Assembly: GCA_021773835.1 (NCBI GenBank) | Contig: JAJFJQ010000073.1 | Span: 248,001-312,000, forward strand | Source: Gammaproteobacteria bacterium | GTDB taxonomy: Bacteria > Pseudomonadota > Gammaproteobacteria > Ga0077536 | Length of the DNA: 64,000 bases | Direction of reading: 5' to 3' | Part shown: positions 55,752 through 64,000 of the stretch, piece after piece | Layout: each line of letters begins with the position of its first letter | How positions within the stretch are numbered: position 1 is the stretch's first letter | Notes under the pieces: model-generated | The model's database searches: none | What the model saw: only the letters and a program-made list of their open reading frames with translations | What the model was told of the DNA's origin: nothing | Translations under genes and position numbers: made by a program

Positions 55752-57350
55752 TTATTTACTTTTTGTCGCTGTAAACTTGACGACCGGCTTGTCGTTTGAC
55801 GCCTGCAGCATCAGTGCGACGCCGGAGGGAACGAATATTGAGTCGCCACCTTTTACCGCCATCGTGTGGCCTTCGACATCGATAAGTAATTCGCCAGTAA
55901 GAGGCGCGATGATTGTGTCGTTGTCCGATACGTGTTCGCGCGGTTTGTCGCCGGGTTGCAGTATGTCCTTGGCGGTATCGTAGCCCCATACGAGCAGCTT
56001 TTGCGTGAGTGATTGTTCGCTCAGCGGACCATCATTAGGTTGATCCCAACGCTCCAATTTCAATTTACTAAGCGGCTTATAAGCTACGACCTTGTTACCG
56101 CCCTGAAAACGCGCTTCGTAGAGTGCGGCGTCGGCGCGCTTTTGCAGCTCCACATTGGGTAGGCTACGAGCCGGCTTGATAGTTGCAACGCCAACGTGGA
56201 TGGTTACTGTTTCGCGATTCTTTGCGCCCGAGTGAGCGATCTTTATCGCTTCGATTCGCTTTCGCAACGCGTCCGCCATCCGTGCTGCATTGCGTGCATC
56301 ACAACCTGGGAGCATTAACGCGAGCTTTTCATCCTCAAAACGGCCGGCGAGGTCACCCGAGCGACGGCCGAAACCTTTTATCGATTGCGCCACGCGCTTC
56401 AGCAAGGCATCGGCCGCTTGATTGCCGTTGCTTGTCGCATACGCTTCGAATTCATCGATTTCTGTAATGATCAGCGACATCGGTTTTTGCTCCCGTGTCG
56501 CCCGGCGCCATTCTGACTCGAACTGTTCGTCGAAATGCCTGCGATTGGCTAATCCGGTGACCTGACAAATAGGTGATACCCGTTCCAGCGTGGTAGCCAA
56601 GGCTTTCGCCTTCCCTTGAACAAGGCCGAGGTCAGCTGCCGTCCGACGTAAGGTGATCTCAGCTTGCTCGCGTTTGTCCGTGCTTGTTTTTAGCGCAACG
56701 TTGAGCTTTTCGACCTGTGTCCGACGTTGGTCAAGGTGTCCGGCAAGTTGCTCACTCTCATTCTGCGAGATTGCAGATTCCCACACAAAACGCTTAACAA
56801 CTATTGAACACAAAATCACGAGGGCGAATGCGGCAACCATTGCGGCGCAAATGATCAGGCCAAGCTGGTCACCTCGAACGATTGCGATTCCTGCACTGGG
56901 CAACAACGCTGATGCTGCGAATAAAATCGACGGTAACAGTGACCCCGCGTAAAAGACCGCAGCGCAAAATGCCATAATCGCCGCCGCCCCGGTTGCCAAT
57001 ATAGCGGTCGCGATGATGTCCGAGTAGACGTAATAGGCCGCGATTCCACCCCACGCAAGTCCACTCCCGATGGCACCGATATTAAACATCAGCGTCCAGC
57101 GTTTAATCGCGGCGGCCGGCGGCGGCGCCGAACGTTTATAGGTCGTTGCGATGACCCATCGTCCTACACAGAGTATCAGCGGGAGAAGGGGCAGGATGAG
57201 CGCCGATTTCGGTGCCTCAACGGTCCACGCAACGGCAAGCACGACAAGCGCACCGATGGTTGTTGAGATGCAGTCGAGATAAGCAAGGTTAAACAGCCGG
57301 TCTGTCTGTTTCGCCTCGAATCGAATCACGGCCGTTTCGCTAAAGTCCAT
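55752..57350 (-). CDS. Membrane protein with degenerate GGDEF and C-terminal cupin
   Basis: A 532-residue protein: about six or seven membrane helices (25-190), a coiled linker (200-250), a GGDEF-fold domain (about 262-425) and a cupin-like domain (about 465-525, GDKPREHVSDNDTIIAPLTGELLI). The cyclase motif, normally RYGGDEF, reads RFEDEKL (337-343) and the first metal Asp of the DxD pair is Glu (TEIDEF), so cyclase activity is unlikely. The fold could bind GTP or c-di-GMP, or be structural. The cupin has few His, so metal-free ligand binding is possible. No comparable fusion is known to me. Confidence 0.83.
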   Translation of the reverse strand: MDFSETAVIRFEAKQTDRLFNLAYLDCISTTIGALVVLAVAWTVEAPKSALILPLLPLILCVGRWVIATTYKRSAPPPAAAIKRWTLMFNIGAIGSGLAWGGIAAYYVYSDIIATAILATGAAAIMAFCAAVFYAGSLLPSILFAASALLPSAGIAIVRGDQLGLIICAAMVAAFALVILCSIVVKRFVWESAISQNESEQLAGHLDQRRTQVEKLNVALKTSTDKREQAEITLRRTAADLGLVQGKAKALATTLERVSPICQVTGLANRRHFDEQFESEWRRATREQKPMSLIITEIDEFEAYATSNGNQAADALLKRVAQSIKGFGRRSGDLAGRFEDEKLALMLPGCDARNAARMADALRKRIEAIKIAHSGAKNRETVTIHVGVATIKPARSLPNVELQKRADAALYEARFQGGNKVVAYKPLSKLKLERWDQPNDGPLSEQSLTQKLLVWGYDTAKDILQPGDKPREHVSDNDTIIAPLTGELLIDVEGHTMAVKGGDSIFVPSGVALMLQASNDKPVVKFTATKSK

Positions 57351-57614
57351 ACAATTCCTGTCAGCAATGTGTCGTTACACGGCTTACACTGATCTTGCTA
57401 CCCCCAAGGCGCGGCCGTGATGCGTGATTGATCGACTGTCTCCTAGACAAGTTGTCGACGATATTGGGGAATAGTATAGCTATGACGGTTAAAACCAACT
57501 AGTGCGAGCTTCCCCTCTACACGGACTCGGGGGACCAGCGAGGCAAAAACCTTGCGGGGGTACGGGTAGCTGAGGTTAACAAACAAATGCTTTGGCGAAA
57601 TGATGCGATGGCTG

Positions 57615-59015
57615 TTAGCGCGCTTCGACAACGGTATTCACTAGCAAAATTGCTGCGAGGCCGCTGATGAATCCGGGCAGCAGAGCGTACAGATCAAACA
57701 AACCACCCTCTAGCAATTCCCACGAAACCACCACAACGGTTCCGACGAGCATGCCGGTTAGCGCGCTCCATCGACTTGTTTTCGTCGAGTACAGGCTCAT
57801 AACGATAGATGGCCCAAGAGCGGCTCCAAAACCGGCCCACGCGTAGGCGACTAAATCGAACACTTGAGTGGTGGGATCTAAGGCTAGATTCACGGCAATA
57901 ATGCAAATCAGCACTACCGCTACACGGTGGTGTCCGAGCACACCGTCGCGCTTGTTGGATGAACGTCTGAATAAGTCATGCGTGAGTGCGGCTGCTGCGA
58001 CAAGCAGTTGAGAGTCGGCCGTACTCATGATGGCGGCGAGAATTGCCGCCAGACACACGCCGGCAACTGCGGGATGTAGCAAGACATGAATGAGCCGAAT
58101 AAAGGCTTGCTCGTTGTCATTTGGCGCAAGCGGAACTTCTAGCACTGTACTCGCGCAATAACCGATGACGATCGCGGCGGCTAAACAAACTACGGTCCAA
58201 CCGAGCGCGAGCTTTCGAGCCGCACCTAAGGCCTGCGCATCCCGGATCGCCATAAAACGATTGAGGATATGCGGCTGTCCGAGATAACCGAGACCCCATG
58301 CCAGTGACGACACGACAACGCCGAAGGAGAGCGATTGCGAATGCGCCGATACCGAAATCGCGGATCCCCTTGGGACGCTTGGCTCTCCGGCATACGCTAA
58401 CGCCAGAATCGCAACTGCAGATAAAGCGAAAAACATCATCGCTGCCTGGAGTGCATCGGTCCATGCCACGGCTAAGAATCCGCCGAAGCTTGTGTAGGTC
58501 ACGATAACTATTGCGCCGAGAATTACCGCGCTGCCATATGGTAAGCCGAACGATGCCGCAAATAACTTTCCGCCGGCGACAAACCCGGCCGCTGTATAAA
58601 ATACAAAGAATGCCAGAATGCACAATGCCGAGAGCGTTCTTAAAACATGCGTTTCATCGTTAAAACGCAGCTCGAAATACTCTGGAATCGTCAGCGCATT
58701 GCCATAGCGTTCACTGTTTTCGCGCAACGGGCGTGCGACAAAACGCCAATTCAAATAGGTCCCAGCAAGCAAGCCAATCGCGACCCAGATCGATTCAAAA
58801 AGAGAAACATATGCTAGCCCGGGTAGACCTAATAACAACCATCCGCTCATGTCGGAGGCTCCAGCACTTAGCGCCGTGACCCAATAGGAAAGCTTCCTGT
58901 CGCCCAAAATGAATCCGGAAACGCCGTGTGTGCGGCGATACGCAGCGACGCCTAGGCTGGCGATTGCAATGAGATAAACTAGAAATGCAAGTACGGTTAG
59001 TGTTTCATCGGACAT
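57615..59015 (-). CDS. Sodium/proline symporter-type transporter (PutP-like)
   Basis: The 466-residue protein belongs to the sodium:solute symporter family, PutP branch: about 12 helices, with LSAGASDMSGWLLLGLPG, ENSERYGNALTIPEYFELRF, AVAWTDALQAAMM and STADSQLLVAA. It is about 30 residues shorter than E. coli PutP. The substrate may be proline or a related solute. Its ATG shares one base with the stop of the radical SAM gene (TAATG), so it is the third gene of a coupled operon, an unusual context for a symporter of this kind. Confidence 0.9.
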   Translation of the reverse strand: MSDETLTVLAFLVYLIAIASLGVAAYRRTHGVSGFILGDRKLSYWVTALSAGASDMSGWLLLGLPGLAYVSLFESIWVAIGLLAGTYLNWRFVARPLRENSERYGNALTIPEYFELRFNDETHVLRTLSALCILAFFVFYTAAGFVAGGKLFAASFGLPYGSAVILGAIVIVTYTSFGGFLAVAWTDALQAAMMFFALSAVAILALAYAGEPSVPRGSAISVSAHSQSLSFGVVVSSLAWGLGYLGQPHILNRFMAIRDAQALGAARKLALGWTVVCLAAAIVIGYCASTVLEVPLAPNDNEQAFIRLIHVLLHPAVAGVCLAAILAAIMSTADSQLLVAAAALTHDLFRRSSNKRDGVLGHHRVAVVLICIIAVNLALDPTTQVFDLVAYAWAGFGAALGPSIVMSLYSTKTSRWSALTGMLVGTVVVVSWELLEGGLFDLYALLPGFISGLAAILLVNTVVEAR

Positions 59016-60046
59016 TATTGCGGGTGCGCATCTTGTGGCGGTATCTCCGGCTGGTCGACGGAATGTTGCAGGAGGATCTTGTCCGCACTGATATAGCGTG
59101 CCAGCTCGTTGCGAGCGATTGCAACAGTATTGTCACCGACGTCGCCACGATATATTAGCGTTCCGTTTAACTCGTCGCGCGGGCCTGCAAACAAGGCTTC
59201 ATTCGGGTAGAGCCGAACCATACGCTTGGCGAAGGCCTTTGGCAGGCGGAATCCACCTAAGGTTACCGAGTGCACCGAGCTGGAATTAATTTCCGCAAAT
59301 ACTTGCGCAAAAAAATGCCGGAAAACGGACGCCGCGTCGCTTATGGGAATTATTGGGTCGAAACGTAGGCCGACCTTAAAACCATGATCCTGTACGCGCC
59401 GCATGGCGCGTAGACGCTCGCCTAAAGGCGGTGCGCCGTGTTCTAGATTAGCTGCGACAGATTCCGGTGCAAGGCTCATTGCTACGATAGTGCCGGGGTT
59501 GGGACTGGTTTTGAGTAACGATCGGATCTGGGTACTTTTGGTGCGTAGTTCGAGCACCGCATTATCAATCTCGGCGAGTGCGGCGACGAAATGTGCAGCA
59601 AAATTGCTCAGAGGCTCCAAGGCCAAGCTATCACAGTCGTATCCGGAAAAAAGATGTACCGGGCCGCTATGCGTAGCGCACACATCGGCAATTTCCGTCA
59701 CAAAATCTTCGTAATTGACGAACAACACATAGTTGGCGGAAGCGAACATTCCCTGCAGAAAACAATAACGACAATCGAACGGGCAGTTCAGTAAATGCGA
59801 AAAGTAATAATTATGCGTAGCGCCAAGGTGCTGGCCTTCCGGAACCGGATGTAGCCGCGGTTTGCTTTTGTGCGCAAGGATCAAGGCAGGGTGTGTCTTT
59901 TGCACACGAAAGTTTTGTTGGCGCCGATTGAACACCTCCTGATAGCTCGTGCATTCGATCACTCGGGCCTTAGGGAATCGATGAATAATAGAAAGAGCTC
60001 GTGGATGCCCCGTGATCGCTGCCTCGACATAAATCGTATCGATCAT
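59015..60046 (-). CDS. Spore-photolyase-like radical SAM protein
   Basis: The 343-residue protein carries a radical SAM cluster in CPFDCRYCFLQG (Cys88, Cys92, Cys95), and the surrounding region matches the SPL family (SplB). B. subtilis SplB repairs the thymine spore photoproduct with a H-atom donor Cys141 in an ACTSD segment. The corresponding segment here is GYDCDSLALE, so the equivalent position is Tyr136 and the nearest cysteine is Cys138, two residues away. The host shows no sign of sporulation. The stop overlaps putP-type ATG, and the start overlaps the nucleosidase stop (ATGA). Confidence 0.85.
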   Translation of the reverse strand: MIDTIYVEAAITGHPRALSIIHRFPKARVIECTSYQEVFNRRQQNFRVQKTHPALILAHKSKPRLHPVPEGQHLGATHNYYFSHLLNCPFDCRYCFLQGMFASANYVLFVNYEDFVTEIADVCATHSGPVHLFSGYDCDSLALEPLSNFAAHFVAALAEIDNAVLELRTKSTQIRSLLKTSPNPGTIVAMSLAPESVAANLEHGAPPLGERLRAMRRVQDHGFKVGLRFDPIIPISDAASVFRHFFAQVFAEINSSSVHSVTLGGFRLPKAFAKRMVRLYPNEALFAGPRDELNGTLIYRGDVGDNTVAIARNELARYISADKILLQHSVDQPEIPPQDAHPQ

Positions 60047-60879
60047 GATTCGGCCGAGCTGGATAGCTGGATTGGCGTTTGCTCAAGCTCGGCGTTGAGG
60101 TGGCTAATGACGTCGCGCGAGGATTTGCAGCGCGCAAACGCATCTCCCGGCCATTCATGGTCGGCACGCACGAGTGCCCAACGTCTAGCAATATCGCGTA
60201 GTTGTGATTGTTGTGTGGCGGTGAAGTGCCAACGCGCAAGTAGTGCCTCGAGGGGCAGTGCAATGCCGGGGGCTAGGTGGCTATCGGCAAGGCACTCTAG
60301 TCGTGCTGCAAAGGATTTAACCGTGGCGGCATGTACTCCAATCATCTCGCTGATGATTTCGCGGGTAAGTAGGCCAATGTCGCGCGCTGAATTATCGGAA
60401 ATTACCTTGATCGAATGAATGAATTCCACGCTTGAAAACCGCGATGCGGTGGCAAAGAATCCGGATGATTCCATGTCATGCATTTCCGCGTCGGCATAAG
60501 CTGTGTTTGGCGCGTCGTGGCACGTCAGCGAATAACTGTCGCACGGAACCGGGCATGCAAATGCTGGATAGAAGGTCGCGCCGGTCGCACGGTCGATAAT
60601 GCGGTGGGCAATCGCTAGGGAGCCCTTCGGTAGAGTCGCATGACCTGCAATGCCGATATTTATCCAGATGTGCCGTGCGTCTGCGGGCTCCGTGCCTGCA
60701 ATGTACCCGACCGCCGCGGCGGCAGCGATCTTGCCGACGCCAGCTATCACAAGACGAATGTTGTCACGACCGTAAACCTTGAGCCCGCGTGCTTTCGTGC
60801 ACCGACTAAGACGGAAATTGTCGATCAACGGCGCCGCCTCACTAGGCAAGGCGACAATCAAATTAGTCAAAGTGTGCAT
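60043..60879 (-). CDS. Purine nucleoside phosphorylase/MTAN-superfamily protein
   Basis: A 278-residue protein with an N-terminal PNP/MTAN-like fold (about 1-175): ALPSEAAPL, VIAGVGKIAAAAAVG, INIGIAGHATLPKG, MHDMESSGFF (the ribose-binding Met-Glu) and KVISDNSA with the catalytic Asp. The C-terminal 100 residues (ADSHLAPGIALPLEALLARWHFT) are unassigned. MTA/SAH nucleosidases also cleave 5'-deoxyadenosine, a radical-SAM by-product. The ATG at 60879 is preferred over TTG/GTG upstream. It heads the operon with the radical SAM gene, whose start overlaps its stop by four bases. Confidence 0.8.
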   Translation of the reverse strand: MHTLTNLIVALPSEAAPLIDNFRLSRCTKARGLKVYGRDNIRLVIAGVGKIAAAAAVGYIAGTEPADARHIWINIGIAGHATLPKGSLAIAHRIIDRATGATFYPAFACPVPCDSYSLTCHDAPNTAYADAEMHDMESSGFFATASRFSSVEFIHSIKVISDNSARDIGLLTREIISEMIGVHAATVKSFAARLECLADSHLAPGIALPLEALLARWHFTATQQSQLRDIARRWALVRADHEWPGDAFARCKSSRDVISHLNAELEQTPIQLSSSAES

Positions 60880-60966
60880 TGGCACCAAGGCGGCGTTCGT
60901 GATTGAGCACCGTGAACACGGGGTTTGTACGCGCGGGGCGGCACGAAGTCTTGTGGTAGTTGAGAA

Positions 60967-61359
60967 TTACGATTCGTGGCGGGGGTAATCGGCCTTCTCT
61001 CTGAGGACCTGGCGTACACCGCCGCGTGGTTCCGGCGAGTCCCCGGCATAGCGTGGAATAAGATGAATGTGGACATGGAAGATACTCTGCCCTCCAGCTT
61101 TATCTATATTGACTCCGATGTTGTAGCCATCGGGATTGTATTCACTATCGATGGCTGTTCGCTCCTGTACCAATAGTTCCATACAAGCCGCTACCTCCTC
61201 AGTTGTAAGATCGAAGAAGTTGGCACAGTGCCGAAAGGGCATAATGAGGGAGTGGCCGCGACTGACAGGATAAGTGTCGCGCGCGCAGTAGGCTAGTGCG
61301 TTGCGCCGCGTTACCCCGCGCGGCGAACAAAACAAACACGGGTCATTCGGGTTACTCAT
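60967..61359 (-). CDS. HIT-family nucleotide hydrolase/transferase
   Basis: A 130-residue protein with the histidine triad HVHIHLIPR near residue 95 and a CLFCS zinc-type start. SRGHSLIMPFRHCANFFDLT matches the N-terminal half of the family. HIT proteins split phosphoramidates or dinucleotides. It lies 87 bases upstream of the nucleosidase gene on the same strand and 178 bases after aprA. Confidence 0.93.
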   Translation of the reverse strand: MSNPNDPCLFCSPRGVTRRNALAYCARDTYPVSRGHSLIMPFRHCANFFDLTTEEVAACMELLVQERTAIDSEYNPDGYNIGVNIDKAGGQSIFHVHIHLIPRYAGDSPEPRGGVRQVLREKADYPRHES

Positions 61360-61537
61360 GGATCTAGGGGCCTGTCGAACTTAGAACGTTCCATGTCGTA
61401 ATTGCTTCGGCATCCGTGCAGCGCGGTGGATATTTCGGCGCTAAGCCAACTATGACTCAATACAGGCCTACCTCCATCGCAAGTGCCTTTGTCCGCGGGT
61501 CCTAGACAAACCCGAATCTGCCTGACCCCAGGGCTCC

Positions 61538-63382
61538 TTAGTCGACGATGTGGTAGACGGGCGCCTTTTCCATTTCCCAATTTCCGGATTCTTGGTCGAA
61601 ACGGGACAGTGTGAAGCAGTGCCAATCCGTGTCGTCCAATTTTGGATGATCCGCTCGGTAGTAGTACCCCGGCCACCTTGTTTCCTTACGATACATCGTA
61701 TGATGAGCCACCGATTCAGACGCCAGGACGCGGTGGTTAAGCTCCCATGCTCGTTGTAATTGGTGCAGGTCTTCGGCGCCAATACTGTTGAGGTCTTGCT
61801 TAAGCATCTCGAGTAACTCTAAACCGCGGGTGAGCAATGGTTCGTTGGTCGTATAGTGGGAGCTGATACCACCAACGTATTCGTCCATGATCTTCTCAAG
61901 TCTTTGTAGCCCATGGATCGGCAAGATGTAGTGCGGAGATACAGAGCCTGCGACGATCTCATTGCGGCCAACCTTAAACGTCTCCATCGGTTGGAATACG
62001 GTTGTACGTAATGTTTCGTATTGAGATTCGCTGACTTTAGGTTGTTCCTTACCCAAGTTGTTCACGTAGTTCACCGCTGCTTTTGCTGCGATCCGGCCTT
62101 CTGCGAAAGACCCGGACGAAAACTTATGAGCGGTGCCGCCGATAGTGTCGCCCGCACCAAAAAGGCCATCGACAGTCATCATACGGTTGTACCCCCACTG
62201 ATACTCGTCAGGGGCATAATCCTCTGGTCCGCTCGCCCACGCGCCAGAACAGGTGGCGTGGGAGCCCATGACGTAAGGTTCGGACGTCGTCAACTCAGGG
62301 TTTGTGTGTTTGGGATCGATGTTCTGTGACGCCCATACTACCGCTTGCCCAATCGTCATGCCGAGGAAGTTCTCCCAGCCGATAGTCTCCTTGTGTGAAT
62401 CTTGGAAGGCTTCTTTTGTAACCATGCGGATCGGACCTCTACCGGCTTTCATCTCCTCAAGAAATGCATGGTTACGCAAACAAGTCGGTACCGGATGACG
62501 GTCAATGTAATCACCAACAAGCTCCTTGGTGTGGTCATACCATGTGGATTCATACTCATTGCCGTAGGCATTTTCGGTGTAAGTCTTCAAGTGTAGGAAG
62601 TACGCGCCTACCGGGCCGTAGCCGTCTTTGAATCGAGTGAGGACGATGCGATTCTCCATCTGCATCATCTTGGCGCCGACTTGGATCGGTAAGGCGTAAG
62701 CCGAGGCGCTGCTCCACGGTGCATACCAAGTACGTCCCATGCCCTCGCCAGTTGAACGGGGTTTGTAGATATGCGATGCGCCGCCTGCCGAGACAATCAC
62801 AGCCTTGGCGCGGAACACATAGAAATCCCCCGTGCGAACGTTAAAGCCAACGGCCCCTGCGACCCGATTCGGCTTGCTCTCGTCCATCAATAGGTGCGTC
62901 ACCATGATTCGGTTGTAGACTTTCGTGGCTGCTTTGCGCGCGGCTTCGGCTACGATTGGCTTGTAACTTTCGCCATGGATCATGATTTGCCATTTGCCTT
63001 CGCGCTGATAGCGCCCGGTTTCTGGGTCTTTCATGATCGGCAAGCCCCACTCTTCGAACTTATGTACGGTGGAGTCGACGTGGCGGGCGATATCGTAGCC
63101 AAGGTCTTCGCGCACTAATCCCATCAAATCATTGCGAGCGTACCGAACATGGTCTTCGGGCTGATTTTCGTCCCATTGCATGCCCATATAGCAGTTGATC
63201 GCGTAGAGGCCCTGAGCGACGGCGCCGCTACGATCGATATTCGCTTTCTCAACGCAAACAATATTGAGGTCACGCCCCCAATATCTCGATTCGTAGGTAG
63301 CGCCACAGCCAGCCATGCCGCCGCCGATAACGAGAATATCGGAATCCACAAAAACCGTTTTACGGCGTGAGAACAGGCCCAT
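61538..63382 (-). CDS. aprA: Dissimilatory adenylylsulfate (APS) reductase, alpha subunit
   Basis: The 614-residue flavoprotein begins with the FAD-binding LVIGGGMAGCGATYE and contains GGASHIYKPRSTGEGMGRTWYAP, LTRFKDGYGPVGAY and MGSHATCSGAWASGPEDYAP. The Arg in TRFKDG and His in GSHA are conserved at the AprA active site. It interconverts APS with sulfite and AMP; in sulfur oxidisers it runs toward APS. Its ATG shares a base with the aprB stop. The gene order M-B-A marks the variant with the AprM anchor found in sulfur oxidisers. Confidence 0.97.
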   Translation of the reverse strand: MGLFSRRKTVFVDSDILVIGGGMAGCGATYESRYWGRDLNIVCVEKANIDRSGAVAQGLYAINCYMGMQWDENQPEDHVRYARNDLMGLVREDLGYDIARHVDSTVHKFEEWGLPIMKDPETGRYQREGKWQIMIHGESYKPIVAEAARKAATKVYNRIMVTHLLMDESKPNRVAGAVGFNVRTGDFYVFRAKAVIVSAGGASHIYKPRSTGEGMGRTWYAPWSSASAYALPIQVGAKMMQMENRIVLTRFKDGYGPVGAYFLHLKTYTENAYGNEYESTWYDHTKELVGDYIDRHPVPTCLRNHAFLEEMKAGRGPIRMVTKEAFQDSHKETIGWENFLGMTIGQAVVWASQNIDPKHTNPELTTSEPYVMGSHATCSGAWASGPEDYAPDEYQWGYNRMMTVDGLFGAGDTIGGTAHKFSSGSFAEGRIAAKAAVNYVNNLGKEQPKVSESQYETLRTTVFQPMETFKVGRNEIVAGSVSPHYILPIHGLQRLEKIMDEYVGGISSHYTTNEPLLTRGLELLEMLKQDLNSIGAEDLHQLQRAWELNHRVLASESVAHHTMYRKETRWPGYYYRADHPKLDDTDWHCFTLSRFDQESGNWEMEKAPVYHIVD

Positions 63383-63843
63383 TAGACCACTCCTTGTTTG
63401 AAGTTATTTGTGCTCAAGGTGGGTAAACTTTCGATGTGTAGTGCATCGGGTTCGTGAGCGAGCTCTTGGTTCTTGAAATCTTCCGCACTCGGCGGGTCGT
63501 AATCGGCCGGTGATTTGATCGATCCCCACTGGGTGGTTCGGATCGGCGACACAAAGTTCTTCTCGCGGCCATCACGAAATTTAACCTTCCAGGAGACAGT
63601 GTTCTTATCCTCTTCCCGTAACACCCGCACACTGTGGCCTAGCGGTGCAAAATCCGCATAGCCGCGCACGTCTATAGCATTCTGTGGACACGCCTTCACG
63701 CAGGAATAGCATTCCCAACAAAAGTTTGGTTCGATGTTATACGCGCGCCGATAGGTTGTATCGATGTGCATGATGTCCGAAGGACAGATATCGACACATT
63801 CGCCGCAGCCATCACAGCGTGTCATGTAAACAAAAGTTGGCAT
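63382..63843 (-). CDS. aprB: Dissimilatory APS reductase, beta subunit (ferredoxin type)
   Basis: A 153-residue iron-sulfur protein with two 4Fe-4S sites: RCDGCGECVDICPSDI near residue 9 and CWECYSCVKACPQNAI near residue 42. The C-terminal tail (GSIKSPADYDPPSAEDFKNQE) wraps AprA in known structures. It passes electrons to or from the AprA flavin. It lies between aprM and aprA on the minus strand with five bases separating it from aprM. Confidence 0.96.
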   Translation of the reverse strand: MPTFVYMTRCDGCGECVDICPSDIMHIDTTYRRAYNIEPNFCWECYSCVKACPQNAIDVRGYADFAPLGHSVRVLREEDKNTVSWKVKFRDGREKNFVSPIRTTQWGSIKSPADYDPPSAEDFKNQELAHEPDALHIESLPTLSTNNFKQGVV

Positions 63844-63848
63844 ATCGA

Positions 63849-64000
63849 TTATCTCCCTTCGTTCGTGATTGCCGGCGACGGTAAACTGGACGATCCGTCT
63901 GCCTCTTCCACCCGACGCCGATAGGCCATAACAGGCTTGTAAAACATGTGTGGCAATTTTGACCAGGCGACAGAGCCAAATAGTGCGGTGGTGAACAAGA
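63849..64000 (-). CDS. aprM: AprM membrane anchor, C-terminal end (partial)
   Basis: The frame enters from the window edge and ends at TAA 63849-63851. The 50 visible codons read as a short hydrophobic stretch LFTTALFGSVAW followed by SKLPHMFYKPVMAYRRRVEEADGS. This matches the C-terminus of AprM, the membrane subunit that takes the place of QmoABC in some sulfur oxidisers. Only the tail is in view, so the assignment leans on aprBA immediately downstream. Confidence 0.8.
   Translation of the reverse strand, partial: LFTTALFGSVAWSKLPHMFYKPVMAYRRRVEEADGSSSLPSPAITNEGR

Noticed and set aside
61468-61782. Short frames at the end of aprA that could suggest a further gene
   Set aside because: They run in other frames through the aprA 3' end and lack any family match; 61360-61537 is left as a non-coding spacer.
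1-64000. CRISPR arrays, tRNA or rRNA genes, insertion sequences, prophage
   Set aside because: No regularly spaced repeats, no convincing tRNA cloverleaf or rRNA stretch, and no transposase or phage protein were seen. A covariance-model search would settle small RNAs.

Overview
The window looks like chromosome of a gammaproteobacterium with a sulfur-oxidising lifestyle; GC is a little over 50% by eye. The lineage guess rests on a set typical of that class (ZapG/YhcB, SohB, Prc, RNase D, AvtA, Mug, a LolC/E-type permease). The sulfur guess rests on the dissimilatory APS reductase genes aprM-aprB-aprA at the right edge. This is inference from gene content; no rRNA, tRNA, CRISPR array, insertion sequence or prophage was seen.

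Layout. 1-845 is non-coding. 846-5300 holds glycerate kinase followed by an accessory patch: an AT-rich promoter, a HipBA-like pair whose kinase has lost its catalytic aspartates, a small HTH-like protein and an FHA-domain protein. 5531-16704 is mostly housekeeping: AvtA, a deacetylase-fold protein, SohB, ZapG, PilZ and response-regulator proteins, QueD, an SDR, a nucleotidyltransferase-like protein and a LolC/E permease. 16833-23175 carries exported or redox proteins: LpxR-like, TlpA-like, MsrA, a serine hydrolase, a PEP-CTERM-type protein, an NTF2-like protein and a duplicated AhpD-like protein. 23208-29281 pairs a 1498-residue PAS/GAF/GGDEF/EAL protein with a divergent AlkB-like membrane protein that has lost four of nine iron-ligand histidines. 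29349-34616 holds an Atm1-type ABC exporter with a rhodanese, and an acyl-CoA dehydrogenase operon.

35391-37069 is a polyamine operon with spermidine synthase between two different SpeD proteins. 37377-42439 is a tight six-gene cluster: a small basic protein, a methyltransferase, a lipoprotein, small and large subunits of an N,N-dimethylformamidase-type enzyme, and an uncharacterised protein overlapping the large subunit. 42505-55721 holds an enoyl-CoA hydratase, an RND efflux pair, a second deacetylase, Mug, Prc, RNase D with an AsmA-like partner, an FKBP isomerase and a TesA-type esterase. 55752-60879 has a membrane protein with degenerate GGDEF plus cupin, then a coupled trio on the minus strand: nucleosidase, spore-photolyase-like radical SAM protein, PutP-type symporter. 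A HIT protein and aprMBA close the window.

Recurring themes are c-di-GMP signalling (PilZ, GGDEF/EAL, degenerate GGDEF), small-amine and polyamine chemistry (two SpeD, SpeE, two deacetylase-fold proteins, DMFase-type amidase), and conserved folds without their catalytic residues (HipA, AlkB, GGDEF, and a zinc ligand of QueD). The strongest leads for undescribed biology are the DMFase-type cluster with its extra coupled gene, the AlkB-like pseudo-enzyme, the speD-speE-speD operon and the nucleosidase/radical-SAM/symporter operon.
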